Shown in pieces: positions 1 through 5,776 of a stretch of 13,605 nucleotides of DNA. Location: the NCBI GenBank assembly GCA_021815285.1, contig JAKAHE010000034.1:1-13605 (forward strand), written 5' to 3'. Below the pieces are notes generated by a model. That model had not been told where the DNA came from, searched no databases, and was given only the letters and a program-made list of their open reading frames with translations. This DNA is from Nitrospirota bacterium (GTDB taxonomy: Bacteria > Nitrospirota > JACRHJ01). Position numbers and translations under genes: made by a program. Within the stretch, counting starts at the first letter, position 1. Every line of letters begins with the position of its first letter.

Positions 1-405
1 ACGCTGAATATTCCACTTGAAGAGACGGCGGAAATCTACGGCGAGCATTGGTTAAAGCATTACATACCAAAGATTACCCCTTATCTAGGAACGGATGTGA
101 AAGACTCCAGGTCGTTCCTGTTGAAGCTAAACGAGATACACTCGTCTATATCCGCCCCGGACGGCGAAAGCCCGTTCTTCTGTTACGACTGGAGGGACAG
201 GGACACGCTGATTATGAGCTTCGACGGCCTCGATGAATGGGAGCGCCTGCCCGCGTGTTTATTCAAGGGCATGATAAGCGGCGTGGCGAAATTCTACGGC
301 GAAGACGTAAGGCTTTTCACGGGCCCTTCCAATACTTTTATAATAATCTTCCCGGAGACGGATATCAAAAGAAGGAAAATCCTACAAGCAGGAAGCTCGA
401 ATTGA
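1..405 (+). CDS. H-NOX / heme-NO-binding-like protein, C-terminal part (5' end outside window)
   Basis: The frame is open from the first base to a TGA at 403-405, giving 134 residues. The true start lies upstream. Members of the H-NOX (HNOB) family bind heme and sense NO or O2, and usually signal to a kinase or cyclic-di-GMP enzyme. Three features fit the family: 'YGEHWLKHYIPK' near the start, 'FLLKLNEIHSSI' (fragment residues 39-50), and 'GMISGVAKFYGE'. His47 of the fragment (codon 139-141) aligns with the proximal heme ligand. The YxSxR motif that clamps the heme propionates is not intact: the region reads 'SFDGLDEWER', with only the Arg clearly retained. The last 41 bases overlap the convergent PagL-like gene. 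Family assignment rests on remembered motifs and heme binding is uncertain. No signalling partner is visible in the window. Confidence 0.55.
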   Translation, partial: TLNIPLEETAEIYGEHWLKHYIPKITPYLGTDVKDSRSFLLKLNEIHSSISAPDGESPFFCYDWRDRDTLIMSFDGLDEWERLPACLFKGMISGVAKFYGEDVRLFTGPSNTFIIIFPETDIKRRKILQAGSSN

Positions 406-967
406 TACTCCGGTTCGGGTCTTTTATGTGGGCGTTTGAGATGTGCCGGTAGCGGTATTGTATGTTTATGGCGTGTTTGTCGTCTATGAAATACTGCACG
501 CCGAAACCGGTCTGAATTATGAAATTGAAATCCGACCCCTGGACGTTATGGCCGATGGGCTCGTAGATAGCCCCGAATCCGAAGGTGGAATAGGGAGACC
601 ACCGGTTATGAAGCGCGGTGAAATTATACTTGAAACCGGCGAAAGAAAGCCCCGCCTCAACCTTTCCGTTCGGATGCGTTATAATGCCGACCACCGGCTC
701 AGCCTGGTACTGGACAAGACCCCGGTAAAAAGACGCGCCAAGTTCTTTTTTTGTCAGGAGTATAGAGAGCGACGGCATGAAGACCGCGTCCTCGATGCAG
801 GGCTGAACGTAGTGATGATCCATCGCCCAGCCGTACCCGGACAGAAAACCAATCTCGTACGGGCTGTTTTCGATGATATTCACGGAATCCAGATCCGCGG
901 CGAAGGCGGGGGCGGATAACACGGCAAGCAGGAAAGCGGTCAGCATTATGCCCTTGACGATTTTCAT
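365..967 (-). CDS. PagL-like lipid A 3-O-deacylase / acyloxyacyl hydrolase family outer-membrane protein
   Basis: This is a 200-residue protein. A Sec signal peptide covers about residues 1-23 (basic MKIVK, hydrophobic core, AFA cleavage motif), and the mature part has alternating beta-barrel character ending in 'LLVGFSFF', an aromatic C-terminus typical of outer-membrane barrels. PagL enzymes remove the 3-O-linked acyl chain of lipid A in the outer membrane. The hallmark motif is visible as 'YRYRHISNAHIKDPN', placing the His-x-Ser pair at H175 and S177. The Glu of the PagL triad is expected about 12 residues after the Ser; here that position is Asn189. The ATG is at 967-965 with purine-rich GAGAGGG six bases upstream, inside the intergenic repeat. 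The gene is 116 bases downstream of uxs on the same strand, so it may be an operon tail or have its own promoter. Its 3' end overlaps the convergent H-NOX-like gene by 41 bases. Confidence 0.8.
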   Translation of the reverse strand: MKIVKGIMLTAFLLAVLSAPAFAADLDSVNIIENSPYEIGFLSGYGWAMDHHYVQPCIEDAVFMPSLSILLTKKELGASFYRGLVQYQAEPVVGIITHPNGKVEAGLSFAGFKYNFTALHNRWSPYSTFGFGAIYEPIGHNVQGSDFNFIIQTGFGVQYFIDDKHAINIQYRYRHISNAHIKDPNRSINSSFLLVGFSFF

Positions 968-973
968 GGTTCA

Positions 974-1060
974 CCCTCTCCCCTGCCCTCTCCCATGGAA
1001 GGGAGAGGGAGAGGGAGAAACATCAATTATACCCTCTCTTAATGGGAGGGGATTAAGGGG
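974..1060. repeat. Palindromic C/T- and G/A-rich intergenic repeats (REP-like)
   Basis: The gap between uxs and the PagL-like gene is almost entirely repeat. One unit has a perfect 9-base stem: CCCTCTCCC at 986-994, a 6-base loop, and GGGAGAGGG at 1001-1009. Each arm is echoed by a neighbouring partial copy (974-982 and 1007-1015). A second unit holds CTTAAT at 1038-1043 pairing with ATTAAG at 1052-1057, extendable with wobble pairs. The sequence resembles short dispersed CCCTCTCCC...GGGAGAGGG repeats that occur between genes in many bacterial genomes (from memory). No T-run follows the stems on either strand, so a classic intrinsic terminator is unlikely. An open frame at 873-1067 across the repeat is an artefact of the low complexity. 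Confidence 0.7.
1026..1031 (-). promoter_or_regulatory. Possible -10 element for the PagL-like gene
   Basis: Read on the minus strand this is a perfect TATAAT, lying 58 bases upstream of the PagL-like ATG in the short A/T-rich spacer between the two palindromic units. No recognisable TTGACA-like -35 hexamer sits 16-19 bases upstream, where the sequence is C-rich. It is therefore only a candidate. If real, the PagL-like gene could be transcribed independently of the long operon. Confidence 0.3.
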
Positions 1061-1083
1061 ATGGTGAAATTTAACCGCCACCT

Positions 1084-2019
1084 CTACACCCCCAGCTTCT
1101 TCTTGAAATAATCGAGCGTCTTCGCCAGTCCCTCCTCCAGCCCCACCTTAGGCTCCCAGCCAAGCAGGCTCTTCGCCTTCGTTATATCCGGCTGGCGGAC
1201 TTTCGGGTCGTCTTCCGGAAGGGGTTTAAAAATTATCCTGCTTTTCGAGCCGGTGATTTTTACAATCGCTTCCGCCATCTGAAGCACGCTCATCTCTGCA
1301 GGATTTCCTATATTTACCGGCGAATCCACCTCGGAGAACAAAAGCCTCGTTATGCCGTCCACCTCGTCCGAGACATAGCAGAAACTTCTCGTCTGAGAGC
1401 CGTCGCCGTAAACGGTAATGTCCTCCCCTTTGAGGGCCTGGCACATGAAATTCGGCACCGCGCGCCCGTCCCGTATCCTCATTCTCGGCCCGTATGTATT
1501 GAATATGCGGACTATGCGCGTCCTTACTCCGTGATAGCGGTGATAGGCCATAGTCATGGCCTCTGAGAACCGCTTGGCCTCGTCGTATACTCCCCTTGGC
1601 CCGATAGGGTTCACATTTCCCCAGTAATCCTCGGTCTGCGGGTGAATTAAGGGGTCGCCGTATACCTCGGAGGTGGAGGCCAGGAGGAACACGGCCTTCT
1701 TTTCCTTCGCAAGCCCCAGGGCCTTGTGCGTCCCAAGGGAGCCGACCTTCATCGTCTGTATGGGAAGCTCCAGGTAGTCTATCGGAGAGGCGGGAGATGC
1801 GAAGTGCAGTATATAGTCCAACGGGCCGTCCACAAAGAGGTAATTGGTTACGTCATACTTTACAAACGTAAACTTATCGCTTTTTATGTGCGAGATATTT
1901 GCTACGTCTCCGGTGATGAGGTTGTCAACGCATATTACCTCGTGCCCGTCTGCCAGAAATCTGTCGGCCAGGTGCGAGCCTATGAAACCCGCCCCGCCGG
2001 TAATTAGTATCCTTGCCAA
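1084..2019 (-). CDS. uxs: UDP-glucuronic acid decarboxylase (UDP-xylose synthase)
   Basis: An SDR-superfamily enzyme of 311 residues that oxidises, decarboxylates and re-reduces UDP-glucuronate to UDP-xylose in the cytoplasm. The NAD-binding GGAGFIG lies at residues 8-14. The family signatures 'HFASPASPIDY' (72-82) and 'YWGNVNPIGPRGVYDEAKR' (132-150) are present, with the catalytic pair Tyr145/Lys149 of YxxxK intact and the TSEVYG segment at 116-121. C-terminal 'VRQPDITKAKSLLGW' is typical of the class. The start codon is TTG at 2019-2017, chosen because AAGGAGG (2031-2025) precedes it by five bases and no ATG alternative keeps the Rossmann strand. The gene follows ugd by 13 bases, and Ugd makes its substrate. 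UDP-xylose commonly feedback-inhibits Ugd (family knowledge). Related 4-epimerases are the main alternative, but the UXS-specific motifs argue against them. Confidence 0.92.
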   Translation of the reverse strand: MARILITGGAGFIGSHLADRFLADGHEVICVDNLITGDVANISHIKSDKFTFVKYDVTNYLFVDGPLDYILHFASPASPIDYLELPIQTMKVGSLGTHKALGLAKEKKAVFLLASTSEVYGDPLIHPQTEDYWGNVNPIGPRGVYDEAKRFSEAMTMAYHRYHGVRTRIVRIFNTYGPRMRIRDGRAVPNFMCQALKGEDITVYGDGSQTRSFCYVSDEVDGITRLLFSEVDSPVNIGNPAEMSVLQMAEAIVKITGSKSRIIFKPLPEDDPKVRQPDITKAKSLLGWEPKVGLEEGLAKTLDYFKKKLGV

Positions 2020-2024
2020 ATTTG

Positions 2025-2031
2025 CCTCCTT
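2025..2031 (-). promoter_or_regulatory. Strong ribosome binding site for uxs (TTG start)
   Basis: On the minus strand this reads AAGGAGG, five bases from the TTG initiation codon and two bases after the ugd stop codon. It is the strongest Shine-Dalgarno match in the operon and fixes the unusual TTG start. It may compensate for the weak initiator. Confidence 0.8.
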
Positions 2032-2032
2032 T

Positions 2033-3337
2033 TTAGTGTCTGCCGACGCAGGCGTACCTGAAACCTTCCGCTCTCATCTTATCCGGTTCGTAGACATTTC
2101 TCAAGTCTATTACTATCGGGTTCTTCAGGCTGTGCTTGAGCTTCTGAAGGTCCATAATCCTGAACTGGTTCCATTCCGTCATTATAACAAGGGCGTCCGC
2201 GCCCTCGGCGCAGGAATAAGGCCCGTCGCAATATGTAATATCCGGCAGAAGCTTCTTTGCCTCGTTTGTCGCCACCGGGTCGTACGCCCGTATAACGGCC
2301 CCTTCCTTCTGAAGCGCCTGAATTATTGGCACGGAAGGCGCGTCCCGCATGTCGTCTGTGTTAGGCTTGAACGAAAGCCCCAGGACGGCTATAACCTTTC
2401 CGGCTACATTGCCACCCATGACGCCGCGTATCTTGTCGGTCATCTTCGCGCGCTGCTCATAATTTACGTCGAGCACGGCTTTTACTATCCTGAAATCGTA
2501 TCCGTGCTCTTTGGCAATCTGCACTATTGCCTGCGTGTCCTTGGGAAAACACGATCCGCCGAATCCCGGGCCTGGGTGCAGAAATTTTGATCCGATGCGG
2601 TTATCGAGTCCCATGCCGATGGCAACCTTGTGAACGTCAGCGCGCACAAGCTCGCAGATATTGGCAATCTCGTTTATGAAAGAAATCTTTACCGCGAGGA
2701 AGGCGTTTGATGCGTATTTTATCATCTCCGCCGTGGCGACGTTCGTCAGGACGAACGGGGTTTCTACTAAATACAGCGGGCTGTAGAGGTCTTTCATAAT
2801 CGCCATCGCCTGGTCGGAATCGGCGCCGATTACCACCCTGTTCGGATGCATGAAGTCCTCTATGGCCGAGCCTTCACGCAGGAACTCCGGGTTCGAGACT
2901 ATGTCGAAATCCACCTTCTCCCTCTGGCTTTTGCTGATAATGGCACGCAGTCTTTCGCCCGTCCCCACCGGCACGGTGCTCTTTGTAACGACAACCTTGT
3001 AGCCGTTCATGTTCAATGCTATACTCTGGGCCACTTCCTCGACATATGAGAGATCGGCTGAGCCGTCTTCTTTTGGCGGGGTGCCAACAGCGATAAAGAC
3101 CACCAGCGCCTTCTGAACGGCTTCGGCGAGGTCGGAGGTGAAGGATATGTGCCCCTCCTTCATGTTCTTCTTCACCATCTCCTCAAGCCCCGGCTCGTAT
3201 ATCGGTATTATTCCCTGCTTTAAGTCTGATATTTTCTTTTCGTCGTTATCGACACAGGTAACCTTCAGCCCGAACTCGGCAAAGCATGCGCCCGTCACAA
3301 GCCCGACATAGCCGGAACCAACCACGCAGATATTCAT
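2033..3337 (-). CDS. ugd: UDP-glucose 6-dehydrogenase
   Basis: Of 434 residues, normal for the short bacterial class. It oxidises UDP-glucose twice with NAD+ to UDP-glucuronate in the cytoplasm. The N-terminal Rossmann motif GSGYVG lies at residues 7-12. 'SNPEFLREGSAIEDFMHP' (148-165) is the substrate-side signature. The catalytic thiol is Cys263 in 'GPGFGGSCFPKDT' (256-268). A C-terminal UDP-binding Rossmann domain follows, with 'GLSFKPNTDDMRDAPS'. The ATG at 3337-3335 overlaps the rmlD stop as ATGA, and GGGAGG lies ten bases upstream, so translation is probably coupled to rmlD. The product supplies the uxs enzyme encoded just downstream, and may also feed glucuronate-containing polymers. 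No missing key residue was noticed. Confidence 0.97.
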   Translation of the reverse strand: MNICVVGSGYVGLVTGACFAEFGLKVTCVDNDEKKISDLKQGIIPIYEPGLEEMVKKNMKEGHISFTSDLAEAVQKALVVFIAVGTPPKEDGSADLSYVEEVAQSIALNMNGYKVVVTKSTVPVGTGERLRAIISKSQREKVDFDIVSNPEFLREGSAIEDFMHPNRVVIGADSDQAMAIMKDLYSPLYLVETPFVLTNVATAEMIKYASNAFLAVKISFINEIANICELVRADVHKVAIGMGLDNRIGSKFLHPGPGFGGSCFPKDTQAIVQIAKEHGYDFRIVKAVLDVNYEQRAKMTDKIRGVMGGNVAGKVIAVLGLSFKPNTDDMRDAPSVPIIQALQKEGAVIRAYDPVATNEAKKLLPDITYCDGPYSCAEGADALVIMTEWNQFRIMDLQKLKHSLKNPIVIDLRNVYEPDKMRAEGFRYACVGRH

Positions 3338-4260
3338 TTGATAGCAACCTCCCTGTGTATCAAGTAGTCATTTAACGCCTCTTCCCAGACGCGCATACGA
3401 TGTCCGGTGGTTCTTTTGTATTTTTCTTTTGAAAGCACCGAATAGGCCGGACGGAGCGCGGGCCGCCCGAGTTCTTCCGTTGTAATCGGTTTTACATTTA
3501 TGCCGTCGGATCCGGAGAGCCTCAGAATTTCTCTTGCGTACTGAAACCACGAGCAATACCCTTCGTTCGCCGCATGGAATATCCCTGATGCGTCGGCATC
3601 TACAAGCCTCATCAGTGCGTCCGCCAAATCTACTGTATATGTCGGGCTTCCCACCTGGTCGGAGACGACGGAGAGCTCGTCTTTCTTCCCAACCTGCGCA
3701 AGTATAGCCTCCACGAAGTTCGGGCCGTTTTTCCCGAATAGCCATGACGTCCGCACAATCAGCGCGCGGGGCAGGACGCTCAATACCTCTGCTTCCCCTT
3801 TAAGCTTGGATTGTCCGTATACGTTAAGCGGCCCGGTCAAGTCCGTTTCGACGTAAGGGCTGTTTTTTTTGCCGTCGTAAACGTAATCCGTGCTGACGTA
3901 AAGCATCTTCGCTTTTGCTCCCCAGGCCCCCTTTGCGACATTCCTTGCGCCATCGGCGTTCAAGCGGAACGCCTTATCCGGTTCCTTCTCGCAGCCGTCA
4001 ACATTCGTATATGCGGCGCAATGTATCACCCAGTCCGGCTTTAACTCCGCTATAAGCTCCCGGATCGCTATCTCGTCCAGGATGTCGCAGGCGCGGAAAG
4101 AAATCTTATTTAAGTCAAACGGCACAACGAATTGCGCCCCTGCACGTTGCGATTCAAGTCTGTGCGGCAAGTCAAGGCCGACGACCTCGTGCGCGCCCGA
4201 CAGCCGCGCCATCAGGTCTGTCCCAAGCATTCCCACCGCGCCTGTAACGGCTATCTTCAC
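3334..4260 (-). CDS. rmlD: dTDP-4-dehydrorhamnose reductase
   Basis: The final step of dTDP-L-rhamnose synthesis: NAD(P)H-dependent reduction of dTDP-4-dehydro-L-rhamnose. From the chosen start the protein has 308 residues, slightly longer than typical RmlD. It opens with 'KIAVTGAVGMLG', the Rossmann glycine motif. It continues with 'WVIHCAAYTNVDGCEKEPDKA', 'YVSTDYVYDG' and an intact catalytic YxxxK in 'NVYGQSK', then 'RTSWLFG' and 'GIFHAANEGYCSWFQYA', all RmlD hallmarks. The start is GTG at 4260-4258, overlapping the rmlB stop as GTGA with GGTGG four bases upstream. A longer reading from ATG 4314 would add 18 residues with no family resemblance inside the rmlB coding region, and is rejected. 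It sits directly between rmlB and ugd. Confidence 0.95.
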   Translation of the reverse strand: MKIAVTGAVGMLGTDLMARLSGAHEVVGLDLPHRLESQRAGAQFVVPFDLNKISFRACDILDEIAIRELIAELKPDWVIHCAAYTNVDGCEKEPDKAFRLNADGARNVAKGAWGAKAKMLYVSTDYVYDGKKNSPYVETDLTGPLNVYGQSKLKGEAEVLSVLPRALIVRTSWLFGKNGPNFVEAILAQVGKKDELSVVSDQVGSPTYTVDLADALMRLVDADASGIFHAANEGYCSWFQYAREILRLSGSDGINVKPITTEELGRPALRPAYSVLSKEKYKRTTGHRMRVWEEALNDYLIHREVAIK

Positions 4261-5243
4261 CTTGCCACCGACTTTCCCACTGCCCGGCACCAGTCCTGGT
4301 TTTCCATGTACCACCGTATGGTATCCCTGATGCCGTCCTCGAACGAAACCTCCGGTCTCCAGCCGAGAGCACGTTGTATTTTGGAGGAATCTATCGCGTA
4401 TCTCCTGTCGTGGCCGAGGCGGTCGGTGACGTAGTTTATAAGGCTCTCCGGCTTGCCGAGCTCTTTAAGTATAAGCCTCGTTATCTCGATATTCCTTCTC
4501 TCGTTGTTCCCGCCTATATTGTAAATCTCGCCGGGCGCGCCTTTCCGCATTGCCATATCCACGGCCTTGCAGTGGTCGGAAACGTGCAGCCAGTCCCGGA
4601 CGTTCAGGCCGTCTCCGTAGAGCGGGACGGGCCTGCCTTCAAGGGCGTTGTTGATGAAAAGCGGGATGAGCTTTTCGGGGAATTGATATGGCCCGTAGTT
4701 GTTAGAGCAGCGCGTTACGACCACCGGCAGGCCAAAAGTATGCCGGCAGGCGAGCGCCAGTAAATCCGCGCCAGCTTTTGAGGCGGAAAAACGGCTGTTC
4801 GGAGAAAGCTGGGTTTCTCCCGTAAAATATCCATCCCGCCCAAGCGAGCCGTAAACCTCGTCTGTGGAAATCTGAATAAATATTTCAGGCTTCAGTTTCA
4901 TAGCGGCGTTAAGCAGCACCTGCGTTCCGACAACATTCGTCATCGCAAAGACAGACGGATCCTCGATGCTCCTGTCCACGTGAGACTCTGCGGCAAAATG
5001 CACCACGGCATCCGCGCCGCTCATAGCCTCGAAAACCGCGCGCGGGTCGCAGATATTGCCCTTCATAAACCTGTAGCGCGGGTTTTTCTCAATGTCCCGC
5101 AGGTTCTCAAGGCTGCCCGCGTACGTCAGGGCGTCGAAGTTGACGACCTCCGTATCCGGGTAATTATTTATTATGTGCCGGACAAAATTCGAGCCGATGA
5201 ACCCGCACCCTCCCGTAATCATTATTTTCCGGGGCGTCCTCAT
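4257..5243 (-). CDS. rmlB: dTDP-glucose 4,6-dehydratase (catalytic Tyr replaced by Phe)
   Basis: The second step of the rhamnose pathway: NAD+-dependent oxidation, dehydration and reduction of dTDP-glucose to dTDP-4-keto-6-deoxyglucose. Length is 328 residues, close to the family norm. Clear signatures are GGCGFIGSNF (11-20), 'HFAAESHVDRSI' (82-93), 'STDEVYGSLG' with the dehydratase acid pair Asp128/Glu129, and 'RCSNNYGPYQFPEKLIPLF'. The SDR catalytic YxxxK reads F-S-A-S-K: Phe152 (codon TTT at 4788-4790 on the complement) stands where Tyr is expected, with Lys156 retained. One base change, TAT to TTT, would explain it. The frame is otherwise intact and well conserved, which argues against a decaying gene. 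The ATG abuts the stop of the rmlC-like gene (TAGATG), with GGAAGG eight bases upstream. Confidence 0.94.
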   Translation of the reverse strand: MRTPRKIMITGGCGFIGSNFVRHIINNYPDTEVVNFDALTYAGSLENLRDIEKNPRYRFMKGNICDPRAVFEAMSGADAVVHFAAESHVDRSIEDPSVFAMTNVVGTQVLLNAAMKLKPEIFIQISTDEVYGSLGRDGYFTGETQLSPNSRFSASKAGADLLALACRHTFGLPVVVTRCSNNYGPYQFPEKLIPLFINNALEGRPVPLYGDGLNVRDWLHVSDHCKAVDMAMRKGAPGEIYNIGGNNERRNIEITRLILKELGKPESLINYVTDRLGHDRRYAIDSSKIQRALGWRPEVSFEDGIRDTIRWYMENQDWCRAVGKSVAR

Positions 5244-5711
5244 CTACCCGTCCTTCCTCGCCCAGTCGTAGGGGATGTCGCTTCCGTGCGCTGGTTTTCT
5301 GAACTCGTCCGGATCCTTCGGATTATACGGCTCAGTGGAGCAGTTCATCACCATGGCCTCCGTGTCGCTGATGCACTTGAAACCGTGCCATACGAACGGC
5401 GGTATCTGGAGCAGTATCTGGTTATGCTCTCCCATGAAGAATTCGTTTATTTCGCCGATAGTCGGTGAGCCTTCGCGGTCGTCGTACAGGACAACCTTCA
5501 TCATTCCTTTTACACAGCAGAAGTTGTCTGTCTGCTTCTTATGATAATGCCACGCCTTCGTCACTTCCGGCCATGCGGTGGTAACGTATACCTGGCCGAA
5601 TTTTATAAACTCAGGGTCGTCCGCGCGCAGGACTTCCATAAGCCGTCCGCGCTCGTCCGGAATTACGCGAAGCTTTTTAACCTTTACGCCGTCGATCACG
5701 TTTTTCTCCAT
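5244..5711 (-). CDS. RmlC-like cupin, probable dTDP-4-dehydrorhamnose 3,5-epimerase family
   Basis: A small single-cupin protein of 155 residues from the chosen start. By position between rmlA and rmlB it should be the 3,5-epimerase (RmlC) of rhamnose synthesis. 'VIPDERGRLMEVLR' and 'GSPTIGEINEFF...QIPPFVWHGFKCISDTEAMVMNC' match the RmlC fold. It is shorter than classical RmlC (about 180 residues), and the classical RGLHFQ is replaced by 'KAWHYHKKQ'. The Lys of classical RmlC that follows this segment is not evident. A Tyr in 'STEPYNP' could play the catalytic acid role. The start chosen is ATG 5711-5709. An in-frame ATG at 5729-5727 would add six residues but lies inside the palindromic element and lacks a Shine-Dalgarno. 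Other cupin sugar isomerases (FdtA/WxcM type) remain possible. Confidence 0.8.
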   Translation of the reverse strand: MEKNVIDGVKVKKLRVIPDERGRLMEVLRADDPEFIKFGQVYVTTAWPEVTKAWHYHKKQTDNFCCVKGMMKVVLYDDREGSPTIGEINEFFMGEHNQILLQIPPFVWHGFKCISDTEAMVMNCSTEPYNPKDPDEFRKPAHGSDIPYDWARKDG

Positions 5712-5712
5712 G

Positions 5713-5776
5713 ATTTGTAGCTGCCCCATTTATGGGGCGCTTTTTAAACCGCCTGATGAATCAGGCAGCTACATTT
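5713..5776. repeat. MITE/REP-like palindromic element with 4-base flanking direct repeat
   Basis: A 56-base element (5717-5772) has perfect 9-base terminal inverted repeats, GTAGCTGCC at 5717-5725 and GGCAGCTAC at 5764-5772. It is flanked on both sides by ATTT (5713-5716 and 5773-5776), as expected of a target-site duplication. Inside are two further hairpins: CCCCAT/ATGGGG (5724-5729 with 5732-5737) and GCCTGAT/ATCAGGC (5751-5757 with 5760-5766). The whole could fold as a cruciform, or alternate between structures. It carries no gene. Removing one ATTT plus the element leaves TAA-ATC-ATG between rmlA and rmlC, the tight spacing seen elsewhere in the operon. Insertion is inferred, not shown. 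A conserved RNA structure or processing site is the alternative. Confidence 0.7.

Noticed and set aside
1034..1060. Hairpin downstream of uxs as an intrinsic terminator
   Set aside because: No run of T follows on the minus strand, and the stem needs wobble pairs. It is better described as part of the repeat.
873..1067. Small plus-strand open frame running into the palindromic repeats
   Set aside because: Its second half is translation of the CCCTCTCCC/GGGAGAGGG repeat, a familiar false protein, and its first half is antisense to the PagL-like gene.
1844..2590. 248-codon plus-strand open frame opposite uxs and ugd
   Set aside because: Antisense to two clear enzymes. The translated protein has no recognisable domain.
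4261..4314. Longer rmlD reading from ATG 4314
   Set aside because: The extra 18 residues lie within rmlB and resemble no RmlD N-terminus. GTG 4260 overlaps the rmlB stop and puts the Rossmann strand at the start.
5712..5729. rmlC start at ATG 5729
   Set aside because: The codon lies in a hairpin arm of the inserted element, has no Shine-Dalgarno, and adds six residues without family resemblance. It remains possible that it is used in addition.
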